From the NCBI GenBank assembly GCA_001874325.1, contig MPCW01000008.1:1-64000 (forward strand): DNA of 64,000 bases, given 5' to 3'. Made by a program: the position numbers and the translations under genes. Positions 45,399-54,681 of the stretch are shown one piece after another; the stretch's first letter is position 1, and each line of letters begins with the position of its first letter. Below the pieces are notes generated by a model that worked only from the letters and a program-made list of their open reading frames with translations, was not told where the DNA came from and ran no database searches. The DNA comes from Flavobacterium sp. MedPE-SWcel. Its GTDB lineage: Bacteria > Bacteroidota > Bacteroidia > Flavobacteriales > Flavobacteriaceae.

Positions 45399-46685
45399 TT
45401 AAGATACAGCCTTTTTATATACCGAAAGGGCACGTTCGCGTGCCTCTTTGTGGTTAACAATAGGAGAGGGGTAATTGAGCTCTTCAAGCTCAGGAACCCA
45501 TTTTTTAATATATTTCAGTTCTTTATCAAATTTTTTAACTTGTTCGGTAGGGTTAAAAATTCTGAAATAAGGTGCTGCATCTACACCGCTACCAGCTGCC
45601 CATTGCCAGTTACCTACATTACTAGATTGTTCATAGTCTAAAAGGTGTTTTGCAAAATATGCTTCTCCCCATCGCCAGTCTATAAGTAAGTGTTTACACA
45701 AAAAACTAGCCACCACCATACGTACACGGTTATGCATGTAGCCTGTTTGATTTAATTCTCGCATGCCAGCATCTACCATCGGATAACCTGTTTTACCTTC
45801 GCACCAAAGCTTAAATTCATCGTTATTATTACGCCATTCAATAGAATCATATTTTGGTCGAAAGCTTTTAGTTATTGTGTTAGGGTAGTGCCAAAGTATT
45901 TGCATAAAAAATTCACGCCAAATAAGTTCTTTCAGGTAAATTATATTTTTACTCTGTAAAGCTTTTTTAACTAACATTCTTATACTAACAGCTCCAAAAC
46001 GTAAATAAGGGCTTATACCAGAAGTACCTTGTATAGCCGGAAAATCTCTTGTTTCTTCATAATTATCAATTAGACTAGTAGAAACAGTATAAGCAATGGG
46101 TTTAATTGTAGACTCTTCAAACCCTATATTATCAAGACTTAAAAAAGGGTAGGAGTGTTTTGTTAAGTTATTTGTTTTATCAACTGTATTATATTCAGTT
46201 AATTCTATTTCATCAAAACATCTTCTCCATTTTTTCATGTATGGAGTATATACTACATATGGGTTTCCATCGTCTTTAGTAATTTCTTCTTTTTCAAAAA
46301 TTACTTGATCTTTAAAAGTATGGAAATTGATATTATTTTTTTGTAATTGTTTAGCTATCGTTTTATCACGCTGTATTGCATATGGTTCATAGTCATGATT
46401 AGTATATACAGCCGTAATAGTATTCTCTTTAGTTAGTTTTTTAAATACATTTTCTGGAGTATCATGAAATATAGCAAGCGAGCTACCATGTTCTTTTAAT
46501 TGTGATTGTAGTTTTTCTAAAAGAGAATGTATAAAAGTAACCCTAGCATCATTTTTGGATAATTCGGCTAGTATACTTTTATCAAATATAAAAATAGGGA
46601 GGACTTCTTCTCCGATTGTTAAGGCTTCATATAAACCTTTATTATCCTCTAATCGTAAATCACGTCTATACCAAAAAACTATCAT
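45399..46685 (-). CDS. Deoxyribodipyrimidine photolyase/cryptochrome
   Basis: This 428-residue flavoprotein belongs to the photolyase family. It begins F-W-Y-R-R-D-L-R-L-E-D-N, has an antenna domain to about residue 130, and an FAD domain with W-R-E-F-F and W-Q-W-A-A-G-S-G-V-D-A near residue 375. The W-R-W-G-E-A-Y-F-A-K motif fits a class I CPD photolyase, but cryptochromes share it. It would repair UV cyclobutane dimers using blue light. It follows the SRPBCC gene by 8 nt. Confidence 0.88.
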   Translation of the reverse strand: MIVFWYRRDLRLEDNKGLYEALTIGEEVLPIFIFDKSILAELSKNDARVTFIHSLLEKLQSQLKEHGSSLAIFHDTPENVFKKLTKENTITAVYTNHDYEPYAIQRDKTIAKQLQKNNINFHTFKDQVIFEKEEITKDDGNPYVVYTPYMKKWRRCFDEIELTEYNTVDKTNNLTKHSYPFLSLDNIGFEESTIKPIAYTVSTSLIDNYEETRDFPAIQGTSGISPYLRFGAVSIRMLVKKALQSKNIIYLKELIWREFFMQILWHYPNTITKSFRPKYDSIEWRNNNDEFKLWCEGKTGYPMVDAGMRELNQTGYMHNRVRMVVASFLCKHLLIDWRWGEAYFAKHLLDYEQSSNVGNWQWAAGSGVDAAPYFRIFNPTEQVKKFDKELKYIKKWVPELEELNYPSPIVNHKEARERALSVYKKAVS

Positions 46686-46693
46686 ATTATTAC

Positions 46694-47158
46694 TTATTTC
46701 ATTTCACCAAATAGCTCAATTAGCTTTTTTTGGCGGTACTCAAATATACTTTGTAATTTTTGTTTTACAAGAATAGGGTGCATCATGTCACCTAGTATTC
46801 CCATTGGCAATTTATAATGTACAATATCTTCCATTTCTACACCGCCTGGTATTTCTTTGACAAAATGCTTATGATGCCAAAATTTATAAGGACCGAAACG
46901 TTGTTCATCTACAAAATGGCTAAGGTTTTTTACATGAGTAATTTCGGTAACCCATTGTAATTTCATTCCTAATAAAGGTGTTATTGTATAATGAATAATT
47001 TGACCAGAAAACATTTCACGATCATCACCAGATAATGTTTTAAAACCCATACTATCAGGTGTAATAACAGCAAGGTTTTTAGGGTTAGCTATAAAGTCCC
47101 AAGCTTCTTGTAATGATATAGGTAAATTTTGTTTTTTGTGTATAGTATAAAGTTTCAC
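46694..47158 (-). CDS. SRPBCC (START-like) ligand-binding protein
   Basis: This 154-residue protein matches the SRPBCC/cyclase-dehydrase-type family: N-L-P-I-S-L-Q-E-A-W-D-F-I-A-N-P-K-N-L at the start and G-V-E-M-E-D-I-V-H-Y near residue 110. The start codon is GTG; no ATG precedes a deeper one, and the homology begins at this GTG. These genes often accompany photolyase in Bacteroidota, so a role in light or pigment stress is possible. The ligand is unknown. Confidence 0.78.
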   Translation of the reverse strand: MKLYTIHKKQNLPISLQEAWDFIANPKNLAVITPDSMGFKTLSGDDREMFSGQIIHYTITPLLGMKLQWVTEITHVKNLSHFVDEQRFGPYKFWHHKHFVKEIPGGVEMEDIVHYKLPMGILGDMMHPILVKQKLQSIFEYRQKKLIELFGEMK

Positions 47159-47306
47159 TGTATGATAATTTAAGATAGAATGTTATTAAACAAGGTAGGA
47201 GTAATAATGCGGTAACAGTAATACTTTTTGATACATTTAACATTTCTCAAATCTATAATTATTATTTTCGTTAAATAATATTATATAATAAAAAATAAAG
47301 GGAAAC

Positions 47307-48167
47307 ATGAAAAAAGTACTCATTACAGGGGCTCTATTACTTGCATTTAGTATAGGATCAGCACAAGGTGTTACAACACCACAACCTAGTCCTAAGGCTG
47401 TTACTGAACAGACAGTAGGTTTAACAGATGTTAAAATTGAATATTCTCGCCCTAGCGCAAGAGGTAGAGCTGTATATGGTGAGTTAGTTCCGTTTGGTCG
47501 TTTATGGAGAACAGGAGCGAATGCAAACACTATGATTACATTTGAAAATGATGTTGTTATAGGAGGAAAAACTTTAAAGGCTGGTAAGTATGCACTATAC
47601 ACACAGCCAAAAGCAGATAGTTGGGATATTATTTTCTACTCAAACACTAATAACTGGGGGCTTCCTAGAGAGTGGGATGAAAGTAAAGTAGCATTGCGTA
47701 CTACAGTTAAACCTGAGTTTCTTGGTGAAAGCGTAGAAACACTTAGTATAAGCATGAATAACCTTGATTATAACTATGGTTTTCTTGATATTGCTTGGGA
47801 AAAAACAAAAGCTTCTATTAAAATAGAAGTACCTACTAAGGCTGCTGCTATGAAGAGTATTGAGTCAGTAATGGCAGGTCCTTCGGCTAATGATTTATTT
47901 TCTGCAGCAGGATATTATTACAAGTCTAATATTGAGCTTGATAAAGCCTTATCTTGGATGAACCAAGCTATAGAGAAAACTTCTAAAGGAAAGAATGGTG
48001 CGCCATTTTATTACTTAAGACAAAAAGCACTTATTCAAGCAAAAATGGGTGATAAAAAAGGAGCTATTGCAACAGCAAAACTTTCATTAGCAGCTTCTGA
48101 AAAAGCAAATAATGCTGATTATGTTAAAATGAATAAAGATTCTATACAAGAGTGGAGTAAGAGATAA
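47307..48167 (+). CDS. DUF2911 exported protein
   Basis: This 286-residue protein has a signal peptide (V-L-I-T-G-A-L-L-L-A-F, ending S-A-Q-G) and a DUF2911 domain: Y-S-R-P-S-A-R-G-R near residue 48, R-L-W-R-T-G-A-N-A-N-T near 71 and K-A-G-K-Y-A-L-Y-T near 92. A C-terminal helical region (about 200-280) resembles TPR-like helices. The function is unknown. It is monocistronic with a terminator. Confidence 0.88.
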   Translation: MKKVLITGALLLAFSIGSAQGVTTPQPSPKAVTEQTVGLTDVKIEYSRPSARGRAVYGELVPFGRLWRTGANANTMITFENDVVIGGKTLKAGKYALYTQPKADSWDIIFYSNTNNWGLPREWDESKVALRTTVKPEFLGESVETLSISMNNLDYNYGFLDIAWEKTKASIKIEVPTKAAAMKSIESVMAGPSANDLFSAAGYYYKSNIELDKALSWMNQAIEKTSKGKNGAPFYYLRQKALIQAKMGDKKGAIATAKLSLAASEKANNADYVKMNKDSIQEWSKR

Positions 48168-48192
48168 TTTACTTTGTTCTTTATATTTATAT

Positions 48193-48223
48193 AAAAAGGC
48201 TACCAGATTAGGGTAGCCTTTTT
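48193..48223. terminator. Terminator after DUF2911 gene
   Basis: Arms AAAAAGGCTACC and GGTAGCCTTTTT pair perfectly around a 7-nt loop. It also serves the convergent symporter gene. Confidence 0.87.
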
Positions 48224-48248
48224 TATTATATTGATTTGAATGTATCCT

Positions 48249-49955
48249 TTATTCGGTAGCAACTGAAGGGTCTGGATTATTCATATTAATGAAAAGCTGT
48301 ATTATAGTCGATAGTACAATAGTTAATGCTGCTCCAATAACATTTAGCCAAAGGAAGCTAACAACATCTATATAATAAATATAAAAAATGATAAGCTGAC
48401 TTATTAAAGCTCCTAAGAATATAGCTTGTGCTCTAATATACTTTATATAGAAGGCAACAAGAAATATACCTAGCACTGTACCATAAAATATAGAACCTAC
48501 AATATTAACTAACTGTATAAGGTTTTCTACTAACGAACCTATATAAGCAAAGAGTATAGCAATAACACCCCATAGTAATGTAAATACCTTTGTAGCATTC
48601 ACAAAATGCTTATCTGATTTATCTTTAGATACATTACGTTTATATAAATCTATAGCTGTAGTAGATGCTAGTGCATTTAATCCTGATGCAGATGAAGACA
48701 TTGCAGCTGAAAATATTACAGCAAGTAATAACCCTACTAACCCTTTAGGTAAAAAGTTGAGTATAAAGTATAAGAAAACATAATCTTTATCATTAGTTTC
48801 AGCATCTTCATTAGCTTTAGTAATAAGTACTTTTGCTTTATCTCTAAGGCTTTTTTCTCTACTATTTAAAGCAACCATACGGTTGTGTAGTTCTTTATTA
48901 TTATAGTCTTGATGTAATTGATTTACATAGAGCATACTAATCTCTTTTTTTTCACTCCCTAGGTTTTCCAATTGAGTTTCTAGAGCTTCATAATCAGCTT
49001 TATATTCTGATTTATTAATGCTTTCTACATTATTAGGGTTAAAGTGTAACGGAGCTGAATGGAACTGAAAAAATATAAATACCATAACACCTATTAGTAA
49101 TATAAAAAACTGCATAGGTACTTTTAGTAAACCATTCATTATTAATCCCATTTGGCTTTCTTTTACAGATTTACCAGAAAGGTAACGCTGTACCTGAGAT
49201 TGATCTGTACCAAAATAAGCAAGTGCTAAAAAGAAACCACCTGCAATACCACTCCATATAGTATATCGTTTTTCAGGATCGAATGAAAAGTCAACAATAT
49301 TCATTTTATCATTAGCCCCAGCAATGTGTAAGATATTATTAAAGCTAAGCTCTTCTGGTAAATAGCTAAGAATGATGTAGAATGTGATAAATAATCCACT
49401 CATTATAATAAACATTTGTTGCTTTTGCGTTATGTTTACTGCCCTAGTACCACCAGATACAGTATAAGCGATAACCATAACCCCTATAAGGAAGGTCATT
49501 AAATTAAGATTCCAACCTAATAATGATGACATAATTATAGCAGGAGCATATATAGTAAGTCCTGTACCCAAGCCTCGTTGTACAAGGAATAGGAGAGAGG
49601 CTAGCGTACGTGTTTTTACATCAAAACGTTGTTCTAAAAATTCATAAGCTGTAAAAACTTTTAGTCTGTGATAGATAGGAATAAAAGTAATACAGATAAC
49701 TACCATTGCTAGTGGTAGTCCAAAATAAAACTGAACAAAGCCCATACCGTCATGGTAAGCTTGTCCAGGGGTAGAAAGAAATGTAATAGCACTAGCTTGA
49801 GTTGCCATTACAGATAGACCTACTGTCCACCAAGGAGTATTATTACCACCTAATATATATTCTTCTACATTTTTGCTACCACGAGTTTTAAATACTCCGT
49901 AAAGAACAATAAATAACAGTGTAGCAGATAAAATTATCCAATCGATTAAATGCAT
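48249..49955 (-). CDS. Sodium:solute symporter (SSS/SLC5 family)
   Basis: This 568-residue transporter has about 13 hydrophobic helices. It couples Na+ to solute uptake. The region near residues 40-60 (T-P-W-W-T-V-G-L-S-V-M) and the substrate-site helix N-A-L-A-S-T-T are SSS-like. A hydrophilic insertion of about 85 residues near 305-390 is Glu/Lys-rich and may form a coiled coil. It is preceded by a 34-codon ORF with one nt between stop and start, and by a PIG-L deacetylase gene, which suggests the transported solute is an amide-linked or amino-sugar compound. That last point is inference. Confidence 0.87.
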   Translation of the reverse strand: MHLIDWIILSATLLFIVLYGVFKTRGSKNVEEYILGGNNTPWWTVGLSVMATQASAITFLSTPGQAYHDGMGFVQFYFGLPLAMVVICITFIPIYHRLKVFTAYEFLEQRFDVKTRTLASLLFLVQRGLGTGLTIYAPAIIMSSLLGWNLNLMTFLIGVMVIAYTVSGGTRAVNITQKQQMFIIMSGLFITFYIILSYLPEELSFNNILHIAGANDKMNIVDFSFDPEKRYTIWSGIAGGFFLALAYFGTDQSQVQRYLSGKSVKESQMGLIMNGLLKVPMQFFILLIGVMVFIFFQFHSAPLHFNPNNVESINKSEYKADYEALETQLENLGSEKKEISMLYVNQLHQDYNNKELHNRMVALNSREKSLRDKAKVLITKANEDAETNDKDYVFLYFILNFLPKGLVGLLLAVIFSAAMSSSASGLNALASTTAIDLYKRNVSKDKSDKHFVNATKVFTLLWGVIAILFAYIGSLVENLIQLVNIVGSIFYGTVLGIFLVAFYIKYIRAQAIFLGALISQLIIFYIYYIDVVSFLWLNVIGAALTIVLSTIIQLFINMNNPDPSVATE

Positions 49956-49956
49956 G

Positions 49957-50061
49957 TTAAGAATATATTTGCATTAAAAAATAAAACACTATTATGTATA
50001 TTATATTGAGAAGCAACACGAGTGAGTAGCTTTTCTTCCATGATATGCGATTGTTTTTCAT
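49957..50061 (-). CDS. 34-residue membrane peptide before symporter
   Basis: A 34-codon ORF lies immediately upstream of the symporter on the same strand, with its stop TAA separated from the symporter ATG by a single C (TAACATG). It begins M-K-N-N-R-I-S-W-K-K-S-Y, a positively charged head, followed by a hydrophobic helix of about 20 residues (S-L-V-L-L-L-N-I-I-Y and on), and ends M-Q-I-Y-S. The charge pattern places the head in the cytoplasm. The tight coupling suggests a small partner or regulator of the symporter. I do not recognise a named family. Confidence 0.7.
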   Translation of the reverse strand: MKNNRISWKKSYSLVLLLNIIYIIVFYFLMQIYS

Positions 50062-50111
50062 GTCGTGTTTTACGATTAATTATTAAATAGAACTATTATT
50101 ATAGCCTTTTA

Positions 50112-52613
50112 TTATTGTTTTCCCATGCCAATTATATTGGCCATTAGCCTATAAGCTCCCGATACACCCTGTGGTAATTCTCTAAAGAAGCTAATACCTG
50201 TATAGATGTAATATCCTTTACCATGTTTGGCAACTAATAAAGCTCCATTTTTAGGGCTCTCACCAGTATCATGTGCAGATAATATTGGGGTAAACTCTTT
50301 AGACCATTTATCAGGGTAGTATAGACCTTGTTCTTGTACCCAACCTTTAAAGTCGTTAGTAGTTATTTTATTAGGATGGTTTAAAACAGGATGGGTTGCG
50401 TTAAGGAATGTAACCTTAGCGTCTTCTTCTGTAACTCTATCTCTTGATATACGTAATGGGTAAGGGGCTATATCTTTAATAGCAAGATGCCCTGTAGTGT
50501 TATATTGTACTACCATGTTACCACCTTTTTCTACAAAATCGAAAAGAATAGATTGTTTTAATGCTAGTTCTTCTAATACATTATAAGCTCGTATTCCCAT
50601 AATTACTGCATCAAATCCATTTAGTTTTTCTGTAGAGATATCTTCAGGAGCAACTAGAGTAACCTTATATCCCATTTGTCTAAGGTTTTCAGGTACATTA
50701 TCTCCAGCTCCCATAATATAAGCAATATTTTCTCCTTTAATTTTTAAATCTGCTTTTGTAAATTTAGCTATAGAAGGTAATAATACTTGTTGTGTAGCAA
50801 TATGCGGATAGTTTATTATAATTTGCTCACGGTCGTATACTGTACTATTAATAGTTGCGATACTTTTAACGGTTGCTTCTGCTGGGTTTGTAGGAGGGGT
50901 TACATTAAAACGTACTGTAACTTCGCTATCTTTTGTTTTAATATTGAAAGGAATAATAGCGGGAGATACTTTCCATTCTTTAGGAAGCTCTAAATTTAAT
51001 TCTCCTTTGCAATTATCTTTTCCTGCTTTTATTTTTACAAATACAGCTTGTGAGTTATTATCTTTAAATAACTGTACTTTATTAACTATTTGAGTAGTAA
51101 CAGCAGGTATTATATCTAATGGCTGGCATACCTCTCCTTTAACAGGATCATTAAATTTGTATACTATTGGTTTCTGAAAAGTAATTGCTACCCCGTCAAT
51201 TTCGATTATAAAATTGACTTTCATTTCTCGGATAATATCAGGTTTTCCAATGTTTTGTAAATCGTTTACCTTATACATTCCAGATGTACCTTGCTCTGTT
51301 AACCAATAAGGCGAAGTATATGCTGCATCAGTAGGGATTTGCACATCAATAATAGCACTTTGATTAATGTTGTTAGCTAATTTTAAGTTTTGCGATGTAC
51401 TTTTATTTTCAGGTAATAAGACAATGTTTTTTAATGTCATTGATACCTCACTTCGATTAATTGCTTCCCAATGCATTTTAATAGCATCATTAGGTGTTAC
51501 CGATTGCATATCTGAATAAGCTTCTAAATACAGTCCGCTACAAGCAGTAATAATATCTTTTACTTCTTTTAATTTTACAGCTTTCCAATGTTCATTATTA
51601 AGCTTGTTTATTTTCTCGTACACTTTTACAAGTGCAGGAACTGATTTTGAAGGATTAGTAAAATCATAATTTTTAATAATAGCAGTTATAGCTTTATCTA
51701 TTGATTTTCCTCCTTTTACACGATTCCAAGTAGTATCAATACCTTCAAAAAGGTTTTGTTTATCTTCTAAATCATTACCTTTTATTAGTTCAAGGTATTC
51801 CATATCTTCACCACGAGAACCTGTAGCTCCAAAACCTTGCGATTTATGCTTACTTCTACTAAGTGCAGCAATTTCTTGGTTAGATTTACCTACTAGAGGA
51901 TAATAAACACCTGTAGAAAGGTTTACAAATTTTGATTTATCAACTTCATTAAATTTCTTTTTGCTACCAAAGAACCACCAAGATGTATTGAATAATACTC
52001 TTTTTGGTTGCCATGTTGTAACATACTTTAACTGGTTGGGTTGATATTTAGGATCGTTAGCTAATACATAAGCATCTTGCGTTAGTATAGCCGATGAGGT
52101 ATGATGTCCGTGTGTACTACCAGGAGTACGGTGGTCGAAACGGTTTATAATAACATCAGGTTGAAACTTACGTATCATCCAGACCATGTCTTCCAGTACC
52201 TTCTTTTTATCCCATATCTGTAGAGTTTCGTTAGGCACTTTAGAGTATCCAAAGTCATTGGCACGGCTAAAAAACTGTTCTCCACCATCTACTTTTCGAG
52301 CCTCAATAAGCTCTTGAGTTCTTATTACTCCTAAAAGCTCTCTAAGCTCTAATCCTATAAGGTTTTGTCCTCCATCACCGCGTGTTAATGAGAGGTAGCC
52401 TGTTCTAGCCTTTACGTTATTAGAAAGGTAAGATATAAGTCTGGTATTCTCATCATCTGGGTGAGCAGCAATATATAGCGCTGAACCTAAAAAGTTCAAT
52501 TTTTCAATTTTAGCATAAATTTCTGCCGAGGATAATTTTTCGGGTAATTGTGGTTGTGCAACAGACACACCACATAGTAGAAGAAATATGAATGCTATTA
52601 TATTTTTTTGCAT
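50112..52613 (-). CDS. PIG-L family deacetylase, exported
   Basis: This large protein of about 833 residues has a signal peptide (I-I-A-F-I-F-L-L-L-C-G-V-S-V-A-Q) and an N-terminal PIG-L/LmbE domain with zinc motif A-H-P-D-D-E near residue 48 and a G-S-T-H-G-H-H motif further on. The rest is beta-rich, with a DUF4350-like G-x-x-x-V-Q-Y-N segment near residue 690. The frame extends upstream to a TTG inside maf, but ATG at 52613 opens the signal peptide and leaves 4 nt after maf. The substrate is probably an N-acetylated glycan or conjugate. Confidence 0.83.
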   Translation of the reverse strand: MQKNIIAFIFLLLCGVSVAQPQLPEKLSSAEIYAKIEKLNFLGSALYIAAHPDDENTRLISYLSNNVKARTGYLSLTRGDGGQNLIGLELRELLGVIRTQELIEARKVDGGEQFFSRANDFGYSKVPNETLQIWDKKKVLEDMVWMIRKFQPDVIINRFDHRTPGSTHGHHTSSAILTQDAYVLANDPKYQPNQLKYVTTWQPKRVLFNTSWWFFGSKKKFNEVDKSKFVNLSTGVYYPLVGKSNQEIAALSRSKHKSQGFGATGSRGEDMEYLELIKGNDLEDKQNLFEGIDTTWNRVKGGKSIDKAITAIIKNYDFTNPSKSVPALVKVYEKINKLNNEHWKAVKLKEVKDIITACSGLYLEAYSDMQSVTPNDAIKMHWEAINRSEVSMTLKNIVLLPENKSTSQNLKLANNINQSAIIDVQIPTDAAYTSPYWLTEQGTSGMYKVNDLQNIGKPDIIREMKVNFIIEIDGVAITFQKPIVYKFNDPVKGEVCQPLDIIPAVTTQIVNKVQLFKDNNSQAVFVKIKAGKDNCKGELNLELPKEWKVSPAIIPFNIKTKDSEVTVRFNVTPPTNPAEATVKSIATINSTVYDREQIIINYPHIATQQVLLPSIAKFTKADLKIKGENIAYIMGAGDNVPENLRQMGYKVTLVAPEDISTEKLNGFDAVIMGIRAYNVLEELALKQSILFDFVEKGGNMVVQYNTTGHLAIKDIAPYPLRISRDRVTEEDAKVTFLNATHPVLNHPNKITTNDFKGWVQEQGLYYPDKWSKEFTPILSAHDTGESPKNGALLVAKHGKGYYIYTGISFFRELPQGVSGAYRLMANIIGMGKQ

Positions 52614-52617
52614 AATG

Positions 52618-53217
52618 TTAGTTTCCTTTTTTTGCAGCAAATTCAATTAAATTACGGTATACTTTATCTATCGGCATACCTACTATGTTAGTATAAGATC
52701 CTTCTATTTTAGCAATAGCAATAAGTCCTATCCATTCTTGTATGCCATAAGCACCTGCTTTATCAAAAGGTTTATAGTTATCGATATAATAATTGATCTC
52801 TTCTTCTTTTAATTCATGAAATGTAACACGAGTAGTATCATTAAACGTTATGGTATTTGAAATATCCATAATACAAACAGATGTAATTACTTCGTGTGTT
52901 TTACCTGATAAAGATTGCAGCATTTCAAAAGCGTCATCACGATCTAGTGGTTTACCAAGAGCTTTGTTTTCATGCCATACTATAGTATCGCTTGTAATTA
53001 CAATTTCATCATCGGTAAGCGAGTCTTTTAAGGTATTAGCCTTTAGTTGGGCTAAAAAATCAGTTATTTCAGTTCCCTTTAATTCTTTAGGATAAATTTC
53101 TTCTACACCCTTAAGGCGTATTTCAAAATCAATATCCAATTCTTTCATAAACTGTTGCCTACGGGGTGATCCCGAAGCAAGTATAATTTTATAACCGTTT
53201 AGTTTTCCTTTAAGCAT
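52618..53217 (-). CDS. maf: Maf-like nucleotide pyrophosphatase
   Basis: This 199-residue Maf-family protein hydrolyses dTTP/UTP or related nucleotides and is linked to septum formation in Bacillus. It carries the N-terminal motif L-A-S-G-S-P-R-R-Q-Q near residue 14, V-I-T-S-D-T-I-V near 69 and D-K-A-G-A-Y-G-I-Q-E near 151. It overlaps the UbiA-like gene by 8 nt and precedes the PIG-L gene by 4 nt, so the block is a likely operon. Confidence 0.92.
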   Translation of the reverse strand: MLKGKLNGYKIILASGSPRRQQFMKELDIDFEIRLKGVEEIYPKELKGTEITDFLAQLKANTLKDSLTDDEIVITSDTIVWHENKALGKPLDRDDAFEMLQSLSGKTHEVITSVCIMDISNTITFNDTTRVTFHELKEEEINYYIDNYKPFDKAGAYGIQEWIGLIAIAKIEGSYTNIVGMPIDKVYRNLIEFAAKKGN

Positions 53218-54097
53218 TGTTGTTGATGTTATAGGTTATAACCGCAATAGATATAATAGTAAAGAACAAAACCAGTTTTAAGATAACCGTTAAATGGTTA
53301 AAATCTTTTGATGTTTTTGCTGTCCAAAGTTTTATTAAAAAATAGATAATAGGACATACCACAAATAATAGACCATATCCTATTGCCCATGTAAGGTGAA
53401 TAAGGTACTCATTACCATAATATACAAGTAAAGCTAATGGTATTAGAGTAAGAAAGAAGGTAACTTTTATAGCCCTTTCTTTACCTAATGCAATAGGCAA
53501 TGTAGCATTACCATTATTATAATCAGTATCGGTGTCACGTAGATTATAAATGAGTGTAAGTATAAATGTGATTATAAAAACAAACAGTGTATAGTCTAAC
53601 ATTAGCTCGAATATAGTAGCTAAATATACCTTGTTATGAGGTAATACAACTGGGTAAAGATTATATACCCCGATTATAATAATACTCATTGCTACAGCAG
53701 TAGCAACTATTAAATTACCTACAATAAGCATTTGCTTAAGGCTACTAGCATAAAGATAAATTATTGCTGCTGTAATAATTAGTACAGCTACAATTATAGG
53801 TTTACCAAGATCGTTACTAAGATAATACCCTATACCAACGCCTATTAATGTTAATCCACCATAGATATTGTATGCCTTACCTTCAGAGAGTGTTTTCTCA
53901 TCTTCGGTATGATAATTAGTTATAAAGAAACCAGCAGCAGCTACTAAAAGTGTTGCTAATACCATTAATAAATATTTCCAATGATTAAGTGCTAATGGAA
54001 GTCCTGATTGTAAATCAAGAAAACCATAACGGAATACTAATAGTCCGAAAGCAATTAATAATAAGTTTTTAAAGCTGATGAGGTTTAATAGTTTCAT
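53210..54097 (-). CDS. UbiA-superfamily prenyltransferase-like membrane protein
   Basis: This 295-residue protein has about nine hydrophobic helices. The second Asp-rich motif is present as N-L-R-D-T-D-T-D. The usual first motif (N-x-x-D-x-x-x-D) reads N-Y-H-T-E-D-E here, which is weaker. The family includes enzymes for menaquinone, heme O and geranylgeranylglyceryl phosphate synthesis; flavobacterial homologues beside maf are often labelled as the last of these. Whether this one is catalytic is uncertain. It overlaps maf. Confidence 0.75.
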   Translation of the reverse strand: MKLLNLISFKNLLLIAFGLLVFRYGFLDLQSGLPLALNHWKYLLMVLATLLVAAAGFFITNYHTEDEKTLSEGKAYNIYGGLTLIGVGIGYYLSNDLGKPIIVAVLIITAAIIYLYASSLKQMLIVGNLIVATAVAMSIIIIGVYNLYPVVLPHNKVYLATIFELMLDYTLFVFIITFILTLIYNLRDTDTDYNNGNATLPIALGKERAIKVTFFLTLIPLALLVYYGNEYLIHLTWAIGYGLLFVVCPIIYFLIKLWTAKTSKDFNHLTVILKLVLFFTIISIAVITYNINNNA

Positions 54098-54153
54098 TTA
54101 TATAATGTAAAATATAGGGTTCTAGAATAGGTTTAAAATGTTATAGAGAACAA

Positions 54154-54681
54154 TTAGTCATATTGAGCATTAAAGTGCTCCATCCATTTTCCTTGCACTT
54201 TCATTACTTGCTCTATAACATCGCGTACGCTACCTGTACCGCCATCTTTATGCGAAATATATTTGCTAATTTCTTTAATTTCAGGAGCTGCATTTTGCGG
54301 GCAAGTAGGTAAACCTACTAATTGCATTACCCAATAATCAGGTAAATCGTCACCCATGTATAACACTTGTTCAGGTTTAATATTATATATATCAGTAAAC
54401 TCTTTAAATGTTTCTACTTTATCAGCTACACCAAGATGAATATCGGTAATACCAAGGTTTCTTAATCGAACACGAACTCCTTCATTAGATCCGCCAGAGA
54501 TAATACAAACAGTATAACCATTTTCAATAGCTGCTTTCATGGCATAACCATCACGAATGTTCATGTTACGTAGCATTTCACCTTCTGGTGTTAGGTGTAT
54601 AGTTCCATCTGTAAGTACACCATCCACATCAAGAACAAATGTGGTAATATCGTTCATTATTTCTTTATAGCTTTTAGACAT
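54154..54681 (-). CDS. KdsC-like HAD phosphatase
   Basis: This 175-residue HAD phosphatase of the KdsC group (KDO-8-phosphate phosphatase-like) has D-V-D-G-V-L-T-D-G near residue 17, S-G-G-S-N near 62 and Y-M-G-D-D-L-P-D near 107. It lacks a cap domain, as in KdsC tetramers. KdsC acts in KDO synthesis for lipopolysaccharide. The adjoining genes do not confirm that role. It overlaps the preceding gene by 8 nt. Confidence 0.87.
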   Translation of the reverse strand: MSKSYKEIMNDITTFVLDVDGVLTDGTIHLTPEGEMLRNMNIRDGYAMKAAIENGYTVCIISGGSNEGVRVRLRNLGITDIHLGVADKVETFKEFTDIYNIKPEQVLYMGDDLPDYWVMQLVGLPTCPQNAAPEIKEISKYISHKDGGTGSVRDVIEQVMKVQGKWMEHFNAQYD

